A stretch of 64,000 nt of DNA. Origin: Sambucus nigra. Lineage: Eukaryota; Streptophyta; Magnoliopsida; Dipsacales; Adoxaceae. The position numbers were made by a program, and so were the translations under genes. How positions within the stretch are numbered: the stretch's first letter is position 1; each line of letters starts with the position of its first letter. The notes beneath the pieces were generated by a model. That model had not been told where the DNA came from and did not search any database. It saw nothing but the letters and a program-made list of their open reading frames with translations. Below are positions 37,440-47,689 of the stretch, piece by piece. Location of the stretch: the NCBI GenBank assembly GCA_949130495.1, contig OX422209.1:701087257-701151256 (forward strand), written 5' to 3'.

Positions 37440-40400
37440 ATGCCTCCATGACGTGCACGACGAGTTCCCAGGAATGCAATGCCCGAACCCCAGCCCGCTC
37501 CAGTTCAGGGCATGATGAACGCCGCTGAGGTTGCTGCTATAGTAGCCCAAGCGGTAAATTCCGCGATTGCCGTGATTCAGCAGGCACCGCCTCAGGCGCC
37601 GGTTTCCGCGCCAGCACAGGTTAATGCATTCCCGTCTGCTTGGGAGCGTGTACGAGACGCTTTTCAGAAAGCGCATCCGCCAGAGTTTGTAGGTAGCTCA
37701 GACGTGGTAGTCTCGAGCCAATGGAGGAAGGACATACAGAGGCATTTGAGGATGCATGAGTGCACTGATGTTCAGAAACAGGTGCTAGCTACTTTCAAGC
37801 TAGTGGGATCTGCACTACAGTGGTGGGAGTCTATTACCACCGCGGAGGAGAGGGATACCCTCATGATTCAGGAATTTTGGGTGCGGTTCGACCGCAAGTA
37901 ATTTTCGTCCGCAGTTCATACAGAGATGAGGAGGAAGCTAATGAGTTTGAAGCAGGAGGGCAAGACAGTGGCCGAGTATGAGGCCGAGTTCACTAACCTG
38001 TTGAATATCGTTCCAGACGAGATTCCAACAGAGAAGAAGAAGATAGAGAAGTTCACCGACGGGTTGAATTGGAGGATCCGTCAGCATCTGCTAGGGAACC
38101 TATCGTTGGCCACGTATTCTGATGTGGTTAACGCTGCATTATTGCACTGCCAGGACCACCGTTTTCATATGGCAGAGGGAAAGCGGTCGGGGGAGTCTAG
38201 CCATCAGGGCAGGACTGGAGGACATGGTGCCAGCGGGGCACAAACCGGTCAGGGGTAGAGACAGAATGAGCAGGGTACCCAGCAGGGGGATAATAAGAGG
38301 TTCCGGTCAGGGAACTACAGGTAGGGACATGGAGGTTTCCGTCAGGGCCATCAGGGCCCAAACGGCCATCAGGGCCAGCAGGGGCAGAATGGGCAGCAGT
38401 TCCATCAGGGCCAGCAGGGCCAAGGGAGGAACGGTAACGGCCACCAGGGCCGGGGACAGCAGGGGCAGAGGGGAGGGAACTTCCCAGGGAAGTGCTTTAC
38501 TTGTGGCAAGACTGGCCATAAGAAGCAGGATTGTCCTGATAGGGGCAGGGCCCCACAGCAGCAGCAGCAGGGTGCTCGCCAGGAGCCGCAGAGACCTATG
38601 TTTCCCACCGCTCTTCCCCCTCCGCCACAGATGGCAGCATTGCCACCCATTCCAGCAGTCCCAGCTCAGCAGGGGCAGCTACAGTATGGACGTGTCTATA
38701 ACGTTCACCAGGCTGCAGTTCCACAGGCACCGCCCGCGATCGAGGGTACGTTTCCTATCCATGTCACTATGGGTCGGGTGTTATTTGATACGGGTGCTAC
38801 ACACTATTTTATAGCTACACACTTCGCGAAAGCTTTAGGATTGTTAGCTACGGCAGAGAGCACAGTGACGTGTGTCGACTCACCATTAGGGAGTGGGTCA
38901 CTTATTTTCTTTATATGCCGGGGAGTGGGGGTAGAGATTGGTGGTTTGGTATTGCCTGCAGACATGTTAGTGTTAGACATGCATGTTCACGATGTGATCA
39001 TCGGTATGGATTGGCTCATAGCATATAGGGCCATGATTGATTGCTTCAGCGGGAGCATTATTTTTGCCATTCCGGGGCAAGAGATGTTTATAGTGGCGAT
39101 GCCTCGCCCAGAGGGAGGATCGACCGCTCATCTGTATTACATAGAGGAGGATACCTCTAAGGAGGTTGTGATTCCTTTGGATTCGATCCCGGTTGTCAGG
39201 GAGTATTCAGATGTGTTTCAGGAGATACCAGGCTTACCACCCAGTCGGGAGATAGACTTCGTTATAGATTTGCTACTGGGTACTAGACCTATAGCACGTG
39301 CACCGTACCGTATGGCTCCAGCTGAGATGAGAGAGCTACAGGATCAGATAGAGCAGCTGTTGGGACAAGGCTTTATTCGCAGGAGTACCTCACCTTGGGG
39401 CGCTCCAGTTTTATTTGTGAAGAAGAGGGACGGTTCACTGAGATTGTGTGTGGACTACCGAGAGTTGAATAAGGTCACGATACGGAATAAGTATCCGTTG
39501 CCTCGAATCGATGACTTGTTCGACCAGTTGAGAGGAGCTTATTTCTTCTCGAAGATTGACTTGAGGTCGGGATACCATCAGTTGCATATCACGGAGGAGG
39601 ATGTCTCGAAGACCGCATTCTTGTCGAGATATGGTTCTTACGAGTTTCGGGTTATGCCTTTCGGGTTGACCAACGCTCCAGCAGTGTTTATGGACTTGAT
39701 GAACAGAGTGTTCAGGGATTTCCTAGACCAGTTTGTCATCGTCTTCATTGATGATATTCTGGTTTACTCTCAGACAGAGGAGGAGCACGCCGAGCATTTG
39801 AGGCAAGTTTTGCAGACACTTCGTCAGAACGAGCTGTATGCAAAATACGAGAAGTGCGGGTTTTGGCTGAAGGAAGTCCAGTTCTTGGGTCACATTATTT
39901 CCGACCAGGGAATATCTGTTGATCCGGGAAAGGTATCAGCGGTGAGGGAGTGGGGACAGCCCACGACGCCAACGGAGATTCGTAGTTTCTTGGGTTTAGC
40001 AGGATACTACAGGAGGTTTATTCGGGGTTTCTCGGAGATAGCAGGTCCTTTGACACATCTTACTCGTAAGGGTGTGCCATATATCTGGAGTGATGCCTGT
40101 CAGTTGGCATTCGATGAGTTGAAGGACAAATTGACCTCAGCACCTGTGTTAGCATTGCCGAGACCGGGAGTTGAGTATTTGGTTTACACCAATGCGTCCT
40201 TGCAAGGATTGGGAGGTGTATTGCAGCAGGAGAGACAGGCCATAGCTTATGCTTCCCGTAAGCTTAAGCCTCATGAGAAGAATTACCCCACACATGATTT
40301 AGAGTTGGCTGCGGTAGTATTTGCCTTACGGATTTGGAGGTACTATCTTTTGGGGGAGAAGTTTCAGCTGTTCACGGACCACAAGTCACTACAGTATCTG

Positions 40401-42074
40401 TTCATGCAGAATGAACTGAATATGCGGCAGCGTAGGTGGCTTGAATTTGTGAAGGACTACCAGTTCGACATCCAGTACCACCCAGGTAAGGCTAACGTGG
40501 TAGCAGACGCGTTGAGTCGTAGGCCAGCAGACGAGGTGGCAGAGGTGTGGAAGGCGAAGTGGAAGGAATTGGGACACCAGGATGCAGTGGCCTGATCTTT
40601 CATGTCTGTGATGACCGTTACACCGCAAATTGTCACGAAGGTTGTACGGGCACAGGCTAATGACTCGTTCTGTCAGGGGCAGATAGTTCGATTACTAGCA
40701 GAGGGAGCCGAATCCTATACCGTTAGCTCAGACGGGGGATTACGCTTCAATGGCAGATTGGTAGTCCCGAAAGGAGAGGAATTGCGACACGATGTTATGG
40801 CAGAGTCGCACGACTCACGGTTCGCGGTACATCCCGGAGGGGACAAAATGTACCAAGACATGAGACGGCAATATTGGTGGAGCGGTATGAAGAGAGATAT
40901 CGCTGAGTTTGTCTCGAAATGCGCCACTTGTCAACTTGTAAAAGTGGATCATCAGAGACCAGCAGGATTGCTACAGCCGTTGGAGGTTTCGGTGTGGATG
41001 TGGGAGAGCATATCCATGGATTTTGTCACGGGGTTACCTACGTCGCAGAGGGGTCACGACTCCGTTTGGGTAATTGTGGACAGGTTGTCCAAGGTCGCTC
41101 ACTTCTTACCCGTAAGGACTGACTACACTACGGGACAGTATGCCCAGCTCTTCATTTCAGAGATTGTGAGACTTCACGGTGTGCCCCTAAATATCGTGTC
41201 TGACAGAGACAAGATATTTGTCTCGAGGTTTTGGGAGAGTTTCCAGGAGGCAATGGGCACGGAATTGCGGTTGAGTACGGCTTATCATCCGCAGACCGAT
41301 GGGCAGACAGAGCACACCAATCAGATGTTGGAGGACATGCTACGCATGTGCATTATTGACTTCGGGGGTGGATGGGAGCAGTACCTTCCACTGGTGGAGT
41401 TTGCTTACAACAACTCCTATCAGTTCACGATTGGCATGGCTCCGTTTGAGGCATTGTACGGTAGGCCTTGTCGTTCCCCAGCATGTTGGCTAGAAGTGGG
41501 GGACAACAAACTACTTGGGCCGGAAGTGATCCAGGATACTTCGGCAAGGATTGAGTTGATTCGGAGTCGCATTCGGGTAGCTCAAGAAAGGCAGAAGAGT
41601 TATGCTGATGCGAAGAGGTTTTTCAGGGAGTTCCAAGTGGGGGACCAGGTTTTGCTCAGGGTTTCTCCGATGAAGGGGATTATGCGATTCGGGAAGAAGG
41701 GGAAGTTGGCACCAAGGTATGTGGGGCCATTTCCTATTATTGAGCGGATCGGACCCGTTGCGTATAGACTTGGACTACCGGAGCACTTACATCGGATTCA
41801 CGACGTGTTCCATATTTCCTCGCTGAGGAAATACCTTAGAGATAATTTGGCTCATTCTCACATTGCTGTGGAGGACATCGATCTCCAGCCAGATAGCTCC
41901 TACGAGGAGGGGCCAATTGCTATTTTGGATCGAAGCGAGATGAAACTGCGGTCAAAGATAGTTCCGTTAGTGCGTGTTCAGTGGCGACATCACAATGTCG
42001 AGGAGTCCACATGGGAGCGCGAGGATGAGATGCGCGAATGTTATCCAGAGCTATTTTTAGCAGGTACTTTCTAG
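37440..42074 (+). pseudogene. Gypsy gag-pol, single frame with five nonsense codons
   Basis: One uninterrupted frame (no indels) from the ATG at 37440. It contains stops TGA 37449-37451, TAA 37899-37901, TAG 38256-38258, TAG 38322-38324 and TGA 40593-40595. Comparison with the array copies shows CGA in place of the first and last TGA, consistent with C-to-T changes at CpG. Domains: gag capsid (37480-38240), Gln/Gly-rich linker, CCHC knuckle [14 protein letters not shown] (38493-38534), protease LFDTGATH (about 38782), RT with [16 protein letters not shown] and FIDDILVY (39744-39767), RNase H with YTNAS where the array has YTDAS (Asn codon 40191-40193, a catalytic Asp lost), integrase HHCC region (40790-40945) and catalytic core (41010-41340), then a chromodomain-like tail ending at 42074. 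The 3' part from 40602 is fully open. Confidence 0.93.
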
Positions 42075-42103
42075 TTTCAAATTTCGGGACGAAATTCAGT
42101 TAT

Positions 42104-42113
42104 TAGGGGGGAA
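42104..42113 (+). other. Polypurine tract
   Basis: The purine run TAGGGGGGAAG sits a few bases before the right LTR (42117), as expected for the plus-strand primer. Confidence 0.85.
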
Positions 42114-42116
42114 GTA

Positions 42117-45097
42117 TGTAATACCCCGTACTTTTGACTATATTTATTTTGAGGATTAATTAATTAAATGCGTATTAATTGGAAATTAATCCGAGTTATA
42201 AATACTAATGTGATGCGAATTGGTATTTGATTATGTGCATATATGATTATATATGTATTTGGTACTATGAAAATTTGTCGTCAGATTTATATACGGCATT
42301 TTAGAAATTTTGTTGAGACGCGTGGGACCGCCGCGTCACGGTATAATATTTTGTTAATAAAAGTGAATTTAAAATCTATAATCCGTATGGTCATTTTGAG
42401 TGCGCCAACGCGTCCGGAAGGGTCGAGATAGTCAGAAAACACTAGCCGGGGGTATAGTTTGGGTCCCGGGGTATTTTTAGGCCATACCGGTAACTTAAAG
42501 GGTATTTTGGTAATTTTACATTTTTAGGAATTAAAAGTGACGAAAATTAGAGATGTAAATCTGATGTGGATTAAACCCATTAAGCCCATTAACCAACCCA
42601 TATTAACCTAGAAGGCTACGTAGGTTGTCATTGAGGTTTTCTAAGTTTCCTCAAATCAAAACCCTAGCCACCTTAAGCCACCATTGGAGAAGAGCTTGGA
42701 GAGAGAGGAATTTCTGCAGAAAACTTCATCTAATCTACACCAAACTCAGAGACAACCAAGGCAAGTGACTTTATTCCATTTAATTTCTGAGAATGTCTTT
42801 TCCATGTTAGAAAATTCAGATTTATGGTTTGTTCTTGATAAAATATGAAAACCCATGTAGTCTAGATCATAAAACTTGAGGAATTTGAGAAGGATTGCAT
42901 GTAGAATAGTTTGGAGACAATTAATATGATGTTAATACATGTTTGGGTGAAAGAAAAACGAATTAAATTCTGGGATTTGATGATGATATGTAGTTAGGGT
43001 TCATGTTCTTGAGATATTTGGAAAAAGTGTAGAAAGCTGTAAATTTAATTGATGTTAGGATGGATTGATCCTTTAAAAACATGTTAGGATGTGACTATAT
43101 ATGTTTAGTATTGATGATGGACCTTTAAACGATTGATTGGGACTTAGTTTAGAATATTTGAGGTGTTAAAATGGATGAAAAACGATTTGGGGAAAATTCT
43201 GGGCTGAAGCTGGAAGCTCGTTAGAAGCAGCCCCAGGTCGTTCGAACGAACTCGTTCGAACGAGCTTCTAACGAGTTGACCAGTCGTTACTAACGAGTAG
43301 TGATTTCGTTCGATATCTCGTTCGAACGAGATATCGTTAGAAGGAACAGTTCGTTCGAACGAACTGGATCTCGTTCGAACAGCCTCGTTCGAACGAGACT
43401 TCTAACGACCTGGCAGTCCAAACTCGTTCGAACAGTCTCGTTCGAACGAGACTTCTAACGAGTTGACAGTTTGGTCCTTTTTGGACTGTTTTGATTTTTG
43501 GAGTCCCGTAAAACTTGTTCGAGGATATAGATGACCTTCCTTTATTGATGTGAGGTTAGATTTGGGACTTTTGGGTTATTGAGAGGAGTAAATTATATAC
43601 GAGAGTTATATTCAATGAACCATTTGGGTTGAGACGTGAGTGTCTACTACGATGTGAGGATGAATTATAGCGCGTATAATTACAAACCGGAATAGTACGA
43701 ATTGTGATAATTATAGTTAGTATGAGAATGCGATACGTACTACGATTAAAATACGGTATTACTAAGATGTGTGTTTACTTAGTATTAGTATATGGATTGT
43801 GTGTATGACATACCTACCATACTTGCTATCACGGGAGGTTGCGTTCTCTTAGGACCCTCTAATCCTTGTGTGCCTACAGGGGGGATATAGACTGGTACCT
43901 CGATGAACATAGGTCATAGAAAGACTTATTGTGATATTAATAAGTCCGCTGATCATGGGAGCGTAGGTATGTGCGTGACCCATGTGATGGTGACTGTGTT
44001 CGCCTCCATTATTTGTGATGTTGTTATCGGTAAACTATTCCTGAGAGATTCGGAATATGTAATCCTTATGTACGTGATGTACCGGGATGGATAGCAGAGT
44101 ATGTGTGCACTACAGCTTAGATTGCGGGGTGCTTGTATTGTATATTTTTTATATGAATAATATCCATTATATTAATGGGAATCCTCATGTTAATGTTGTA
44201 AAAATATTACGGTGTTGTTTCGAGATATATAATGAGTTAACTGATAGTTATATCAATGGTATATTTAGTAACTGAGTTTACGTTAAACCTCTATTTAATT
44301 ACGAGCATTATATGTTAATAGAACCGGGTAAAAAGGGTAGGAACTATTACAGTCTAGCTAGTTATGATGTCACTTAGCTAGTGGTTATATTATTGTAGAT
44401 GGGTACTTACGTTAGGAGTGCACGGTTAGACGGGAGGTGAGAATATCATGCGAGTGTACGTCCTAACATGTACTTTGCATTTAATGTTTTAAATGTTTTT
44501 AAAGCACTTGCAGGTTTTTAAAATATAACTACACATTCGGGCTCTGACCCGTTTGCTTTTCAAATCTCTTTTTCTTTGTAAAACCATTTTAGGTGCCCAG
44601 CCACAAGGACACCAAGCATAGGATACTCATTCAGGTGACGAGCTGTAGCTGCTTGTGGAAGCTAAAGGGATTTGCATGTAGACGCTTCTATCTTTTGGAT
44701 TCCAGAGTCACCATCTATCAGTTATAGGGCATGTTGCCCATTTCTTTAGAGACATCTTTTATATATTTCAGTTTTCAGACTTTAGCATGTATTGTTTCAG
44801 TTTATTTATTTCAGTTATGGGTTTATTGTGAGGAGTTTTCCTCCAGACTTTAATTACTGTTATGTGATGATTATTCAGTTTACTTCAGTATGGTGAATGA
44901 TGTTATTTATTTCTTCATTTTACTTGCATGTTAATCAGACTTAAATAAAAAATTTGGCAACTTGCTTTTTAAATACTAGGTGGTTAGTAATAATAAAATG
45001 TTTTCGACAGTGATGCTATTAACTGAGCCAACTTGGCATTTTGAATTAATTTTATAAAGGAGCAGCTACCCGGTATTTAATTAGTCGGGGTGTCACA
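42117..45097 (+). repeat. Gypsy 3' LTR (2981 bp)
   Basis: Same length as the 5' LTR, with scattered single-base differences. The palindrome cluster is at 43215-43466 and the leader donor copy at 42761. Confidence 0.95.
43215..43466. repeat. GTTCGAAC palindrome cluster in the plus-strand 3' LTR
   Basis: Nearly identical to the cluster at 35373-35625. One unit reads CTCGTTCGAACGAG here where the 5' LTR has CTTGTTCGAACGAG. Confidence 0.88.
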
Positions 45098-45102
45098 TCC
45101 CC

Positions 45103-45478
45103 CTTTGAAAGTTGTCTAATAAATGTTGGATATTATAACTTAGCTGTTCACCTTCTTTCCTCCGTTTCTTTCCTCTATCTGTTTACCTTCTTGCCTCGGT
45201 AAATTCATTTCTCCCATCCATCCAGTGAACTCTTTTTTTTCAACCCATCCATCTATTTTAATAAATATCTCTTCTTTGTTAAAGGAGTCTATCCCATTCC
45301 CAAGAAACAAAAGCCTCTTCATGTTTCTATATCTATTGTGTATATTCAATGTCACCCTTTTATATTCTGAAAAATGATTCTTATCGAGATTTTCTCACCT
45401 GCTTCTTTTCCTCCCATTATGTCAAATATATATGATCCTCATTGAAATCTATTTACCTTGTCCATTATTGAAATTGTC
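45103..45478. other. Unique spacer downstream of the Gypsy element
   Basis: AT-rich single-copy-looking sequence with CT-rich patches. No coding region is recognised; the ORF on the minus strand at 45140-45355 has no family resemblance. Confidence 0.45.
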
Positions 45479-45485
45479 TATAAAA
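45479..45485 (+). promoter_or_regulatory. TATA box of a candidate microgene
   Basis: TATAAAA, followed after about 30 bp by a pyrimidine-rich stretch (CCATTTTCTCCCTCCTCTC) that looks like a plant transcription start and leader. It lies 62 bp upstream of the small ORF at 45547. Confidence 0.4.
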
Positions 45486-45546
45486 TTTTGGCTCTAAGAT
45501 CACAAACCCATTTTCTCCCTCCTCTCAAAAGCATCACATTACACAC

Positions 45547-45615
45547 ATGACAACATCGACCTATACTTTCCTTACTGCAACTGCTTTTCTCATATGGCTG
45601 TTAGTGGGAGTTTGA
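45547..45615 (+). CDS. Candidate 22-residue hydrophobic micropeptide
   Basis: ATG at 45547 opens a 22-codon frame ending TGA. The product has a polar Thr/Ser-rich start (MTTSTYTF) and a hydrophobic end (FLIWLLVGV), like a single membrane-inserted micropeptide. It is the first ATG after a good TATA box and a CT-rich leader. An AATAAAA polyadenylation-type signal follows at about 45683, giving a compact transcription unit of roughly 200-250 nt. I do not recognise a family. Chance occurrence of so short a frame is easily possible; the case rests on the gene-like layout. Confidence 0.3.
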   Translation: MTTSTYTFLTATAFLIWLLVGV

Positions 45616-46275
45616 AGATGTGCATAGTGTGGTATAGTTAGATGGATGAAGTTACTCTAATTTTTATCTATGTAATTTTTTTAATAAAACTATTTCAGTT
45701 GTATATTCCACACTCTTATAAGTGTGTAATGAAATCCCTCTCTTACTCTTGATGTCTTTCAATTCATTCCCTTATTTTATGTCCATTTTCTTTTCATTGA
45801 TTTCACATAATGGTGTAATATATGTTTATTTCATCTTTTGACTACAGTTCAGTGTAAACATTGGTGGTATATGATTTGGGTTTACCGAAAAATGATGAGA
45901 TGAAGCGACTGAAAGTGGAATGCTTAGAAAAGGTACCGAGAATTTGAGTTTGGAAATTTTGTCGAGTAATTTTAGACATTGATGTGTAATAGGAATTGAA
46001 TTATCTTTTTTTGTAACTAAACACATTCATTCCAAATCAAAGATTCATTGCATCATATTTCATGGAGGCTACCAAAACAAGAGGAATTTTAAAGATGTCC
46101 AAAACACTATTTATGTATTTACTAATATTTGGAATTTTTTATTTTAGCTCTCAATATTTCAAAATTGGAAAATAGTGTATGACACAACGAATGAACTATA
46201 TATGTCCGGGTTGATTTGTTGGTATTTGGTCACGCATCGCGTGGCTTACATGTTAGTGGTCTATAAAAAAACGCT
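45616..46275. other. Spacer, no feature beyond the microgene 3' region
   Basis: Holds the putative polyadenylation signal near 45683 and AT-rich sequence. No protein family is recognisable. Confidence 0.45.
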
Positions 46276-46786
46276 ATGTTATTCAAGATGGCAAAGGTAC
46301 ACACAATATTAGCTAAACTTAAGCCTCATATTTATAGAGACAAACCTCACATAGTTGTAAAGGCCTTATTGCCACCATCACCAGAAGATCTAGTAGGCAC
46401 AACTTTCAATGCGTTGAATATCATTGTCTTATATGATATCCTTCCTTCACACGAAAGCATGGGGATATGTGTGCAGAAATGTTTGAGTGCCTCTTTTCAT
46501 ATCTTCGAAACTTCTTGACGTAGTGAGGATTGTTGCACTATACACTAATGGTCCTCGCCACTTTGGCATTGTGGCATGTGCCAACTATGATGCGGCCCCA
46601 TCACCTAATGGAAATATTTCCATTGAAGGGGCATTCATTGTCAATATAAGTTCCTTCGATGGCTTCTCTTGGTGTCTTAAATACAAGTCCAACACTCTTA
46701 TAGAGGCGGTTTCAACCCATAACTGGCCTCTTTCCCTTCCCAGATACCTTCTAGCTCAAGAACTCCTTGGGTCGCTTAAGAAATGA
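46276..46786 (+). other. Two overlapping unidentified ORFs, possibly one damaged coding region
   Basis: ORF 46276-46518 (80 aa) and ORF 46487-46786 (99 aa) are in different frames and overlap by 32 bases, as expected if one coding region suffered a frameshift or if this is an exon remnant. The stretch is more GC-rich and less repetitive than its flanks. The second ORF ends LPRYLLAQELLGSLKK. I recognise no family on either strand. It may be a gene fragment or chance. Confidence 0.25.
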
Positions 46787-47120
46787 CTTCTCCGTCTGTT
46801 CGACCATGGTTGAAGACTGAGAAAAAAAAGGCAAAAAAGGAATGAAACTTTTAAATTTACACCTAGATTGAATCAATTTAGAGGAAAAAACTAAGAAAAT
46901 TGAGAACTAATAAAGAAAAATGAGAAGAAGAAAAGTTGTGTAGAAATTATTGATCCGTAGGGAGGAAAGGGTTTTTACATTAACACGAAAAAAGAAATAT
47001 ACTCTTAATCTAAAAGTTTTTATAAAATGAGTGTTTGAATGCATAGATGGACTAACACCATTCAAGAGATTGTAATTAATTGAGCCCATCCATAAGTCAA
47101 ATTTCATATTCAGAGACCAT
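46787..47120. other. Spacer
   Basis: A-rich sequence with nothing recognisable. Confidence 0.45.
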
Positions 47121-47121
47121 A

Positions 47122-47164
<43 letters not shown>
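47121..47164. repeat. (TA)n(GA)n compound microsatellite
   Basis: About 20 bp of TA followed by about 22 bp of GA, directly abutting the terminal sequence GGTTCAAAAGTGAA of the next element. The same microsatellite/element junction recurs at 62333-62414. Confidence 0.9.
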
Positions 47165-47165
<1 letters not shown>

Positions 47166-47300
47166 GTTCAAAAGTGAACCAAAAGAATAAACTTTTTAAT
47201 GAAACTACTAAGATATTAAAAATTGATCCTTAATTTCTTGTTGTAATTGATTCGCGCCAGCGGGGAATTGAAAAATTATTGAGAGAGAGAGAGAAAAGCT
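47165..47300. mobile_element. Terminal fragment of a TIR element (same family as 61445-62332)
   Basis: Starts GGTTCAAAAGTGAA and after about 80 bp contains AATTGATTCGCGCCAGCGG, both shared with the left arm of the 61445 element. No matching right end is visible nearby, so this is a truncated or rearranged copy. Confidence 0.5.
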
Positions 47301-47304
47301 CACC

Positions 47305-47685
47305 TACATCATGCACTATACATCACATCGTACATCATACCTAATTCTAGGCCCTAGAAAACTTTTTTTTTCAAATTTTATATTTTCCCCTTGAAATTAA
47401 CCTTCCAATCAACACATATGAAAAAAATTAGGTGAAAATACATTTTTTTAACTATTTTTAAAAAATCCACAAAAAAACTGTTGGCGCAGACCCTTATAAA
47501 TATGGTATTTTTAGCAGTTTTTTTGTTAATTTTTTAAAAATAGTTACAAAATGTATTTTGATCTATTTTTTTTCATATGTGTTGATTATAAAGTTAATTT
47601 CAAGGAAAAAATATAAAATTTGAAAAAAAAAACTTAGGGCCTGTAATTAAGCGTGATGCATGAATGATGTATAGAGTCGATATGA
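47305..47685. mobile_element. Foldback element, about 380 bp
   Basis: The left arm, with CTAGGCCCTAG and TTGAAATTAACCTTCCAATCAACACATATG, returns inverted on the right as CATATGTGTTGATTATAAAG...AGGGCCTG. The centre near 47480 holds TTGGCGCAGACCCTTATAAA. The arms are over 150 bp, so the RNA would form a long hairpin. Confidence 0.65.
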
Positions 47686-47689
47686 ACAT

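Larger units (their letters stand above)
34276..45097 (+). mobile_element. Recent full-length Ty3/Gypsy chromovirus, plus strand
   Basis: Two 2981 bp LTRs of equal length and near identity, each starting TGTAATACCCCG and ending GGGGTGTCACA, enclose a 4.86 kb internal region. TCCCC is duplicated at 34271-34275 and 45098-45102. The family is that of the minus-strand array, in opposite orientation and clearly diverged in the LTRs. The small number of LTR differences I can see indicates a younger insertion than the array. The primer-binding site, polypurine tract and all domains are present, but gag-pol carries five nonsense codons and one RNase H active-site change. Confidence 0.95.

Noticed and set aside
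37431..37676. Minus-strand 81-residue ORF opposite the gag start
   Set aside because: Antisense to well-supported gag sequence; no recognisable domain.
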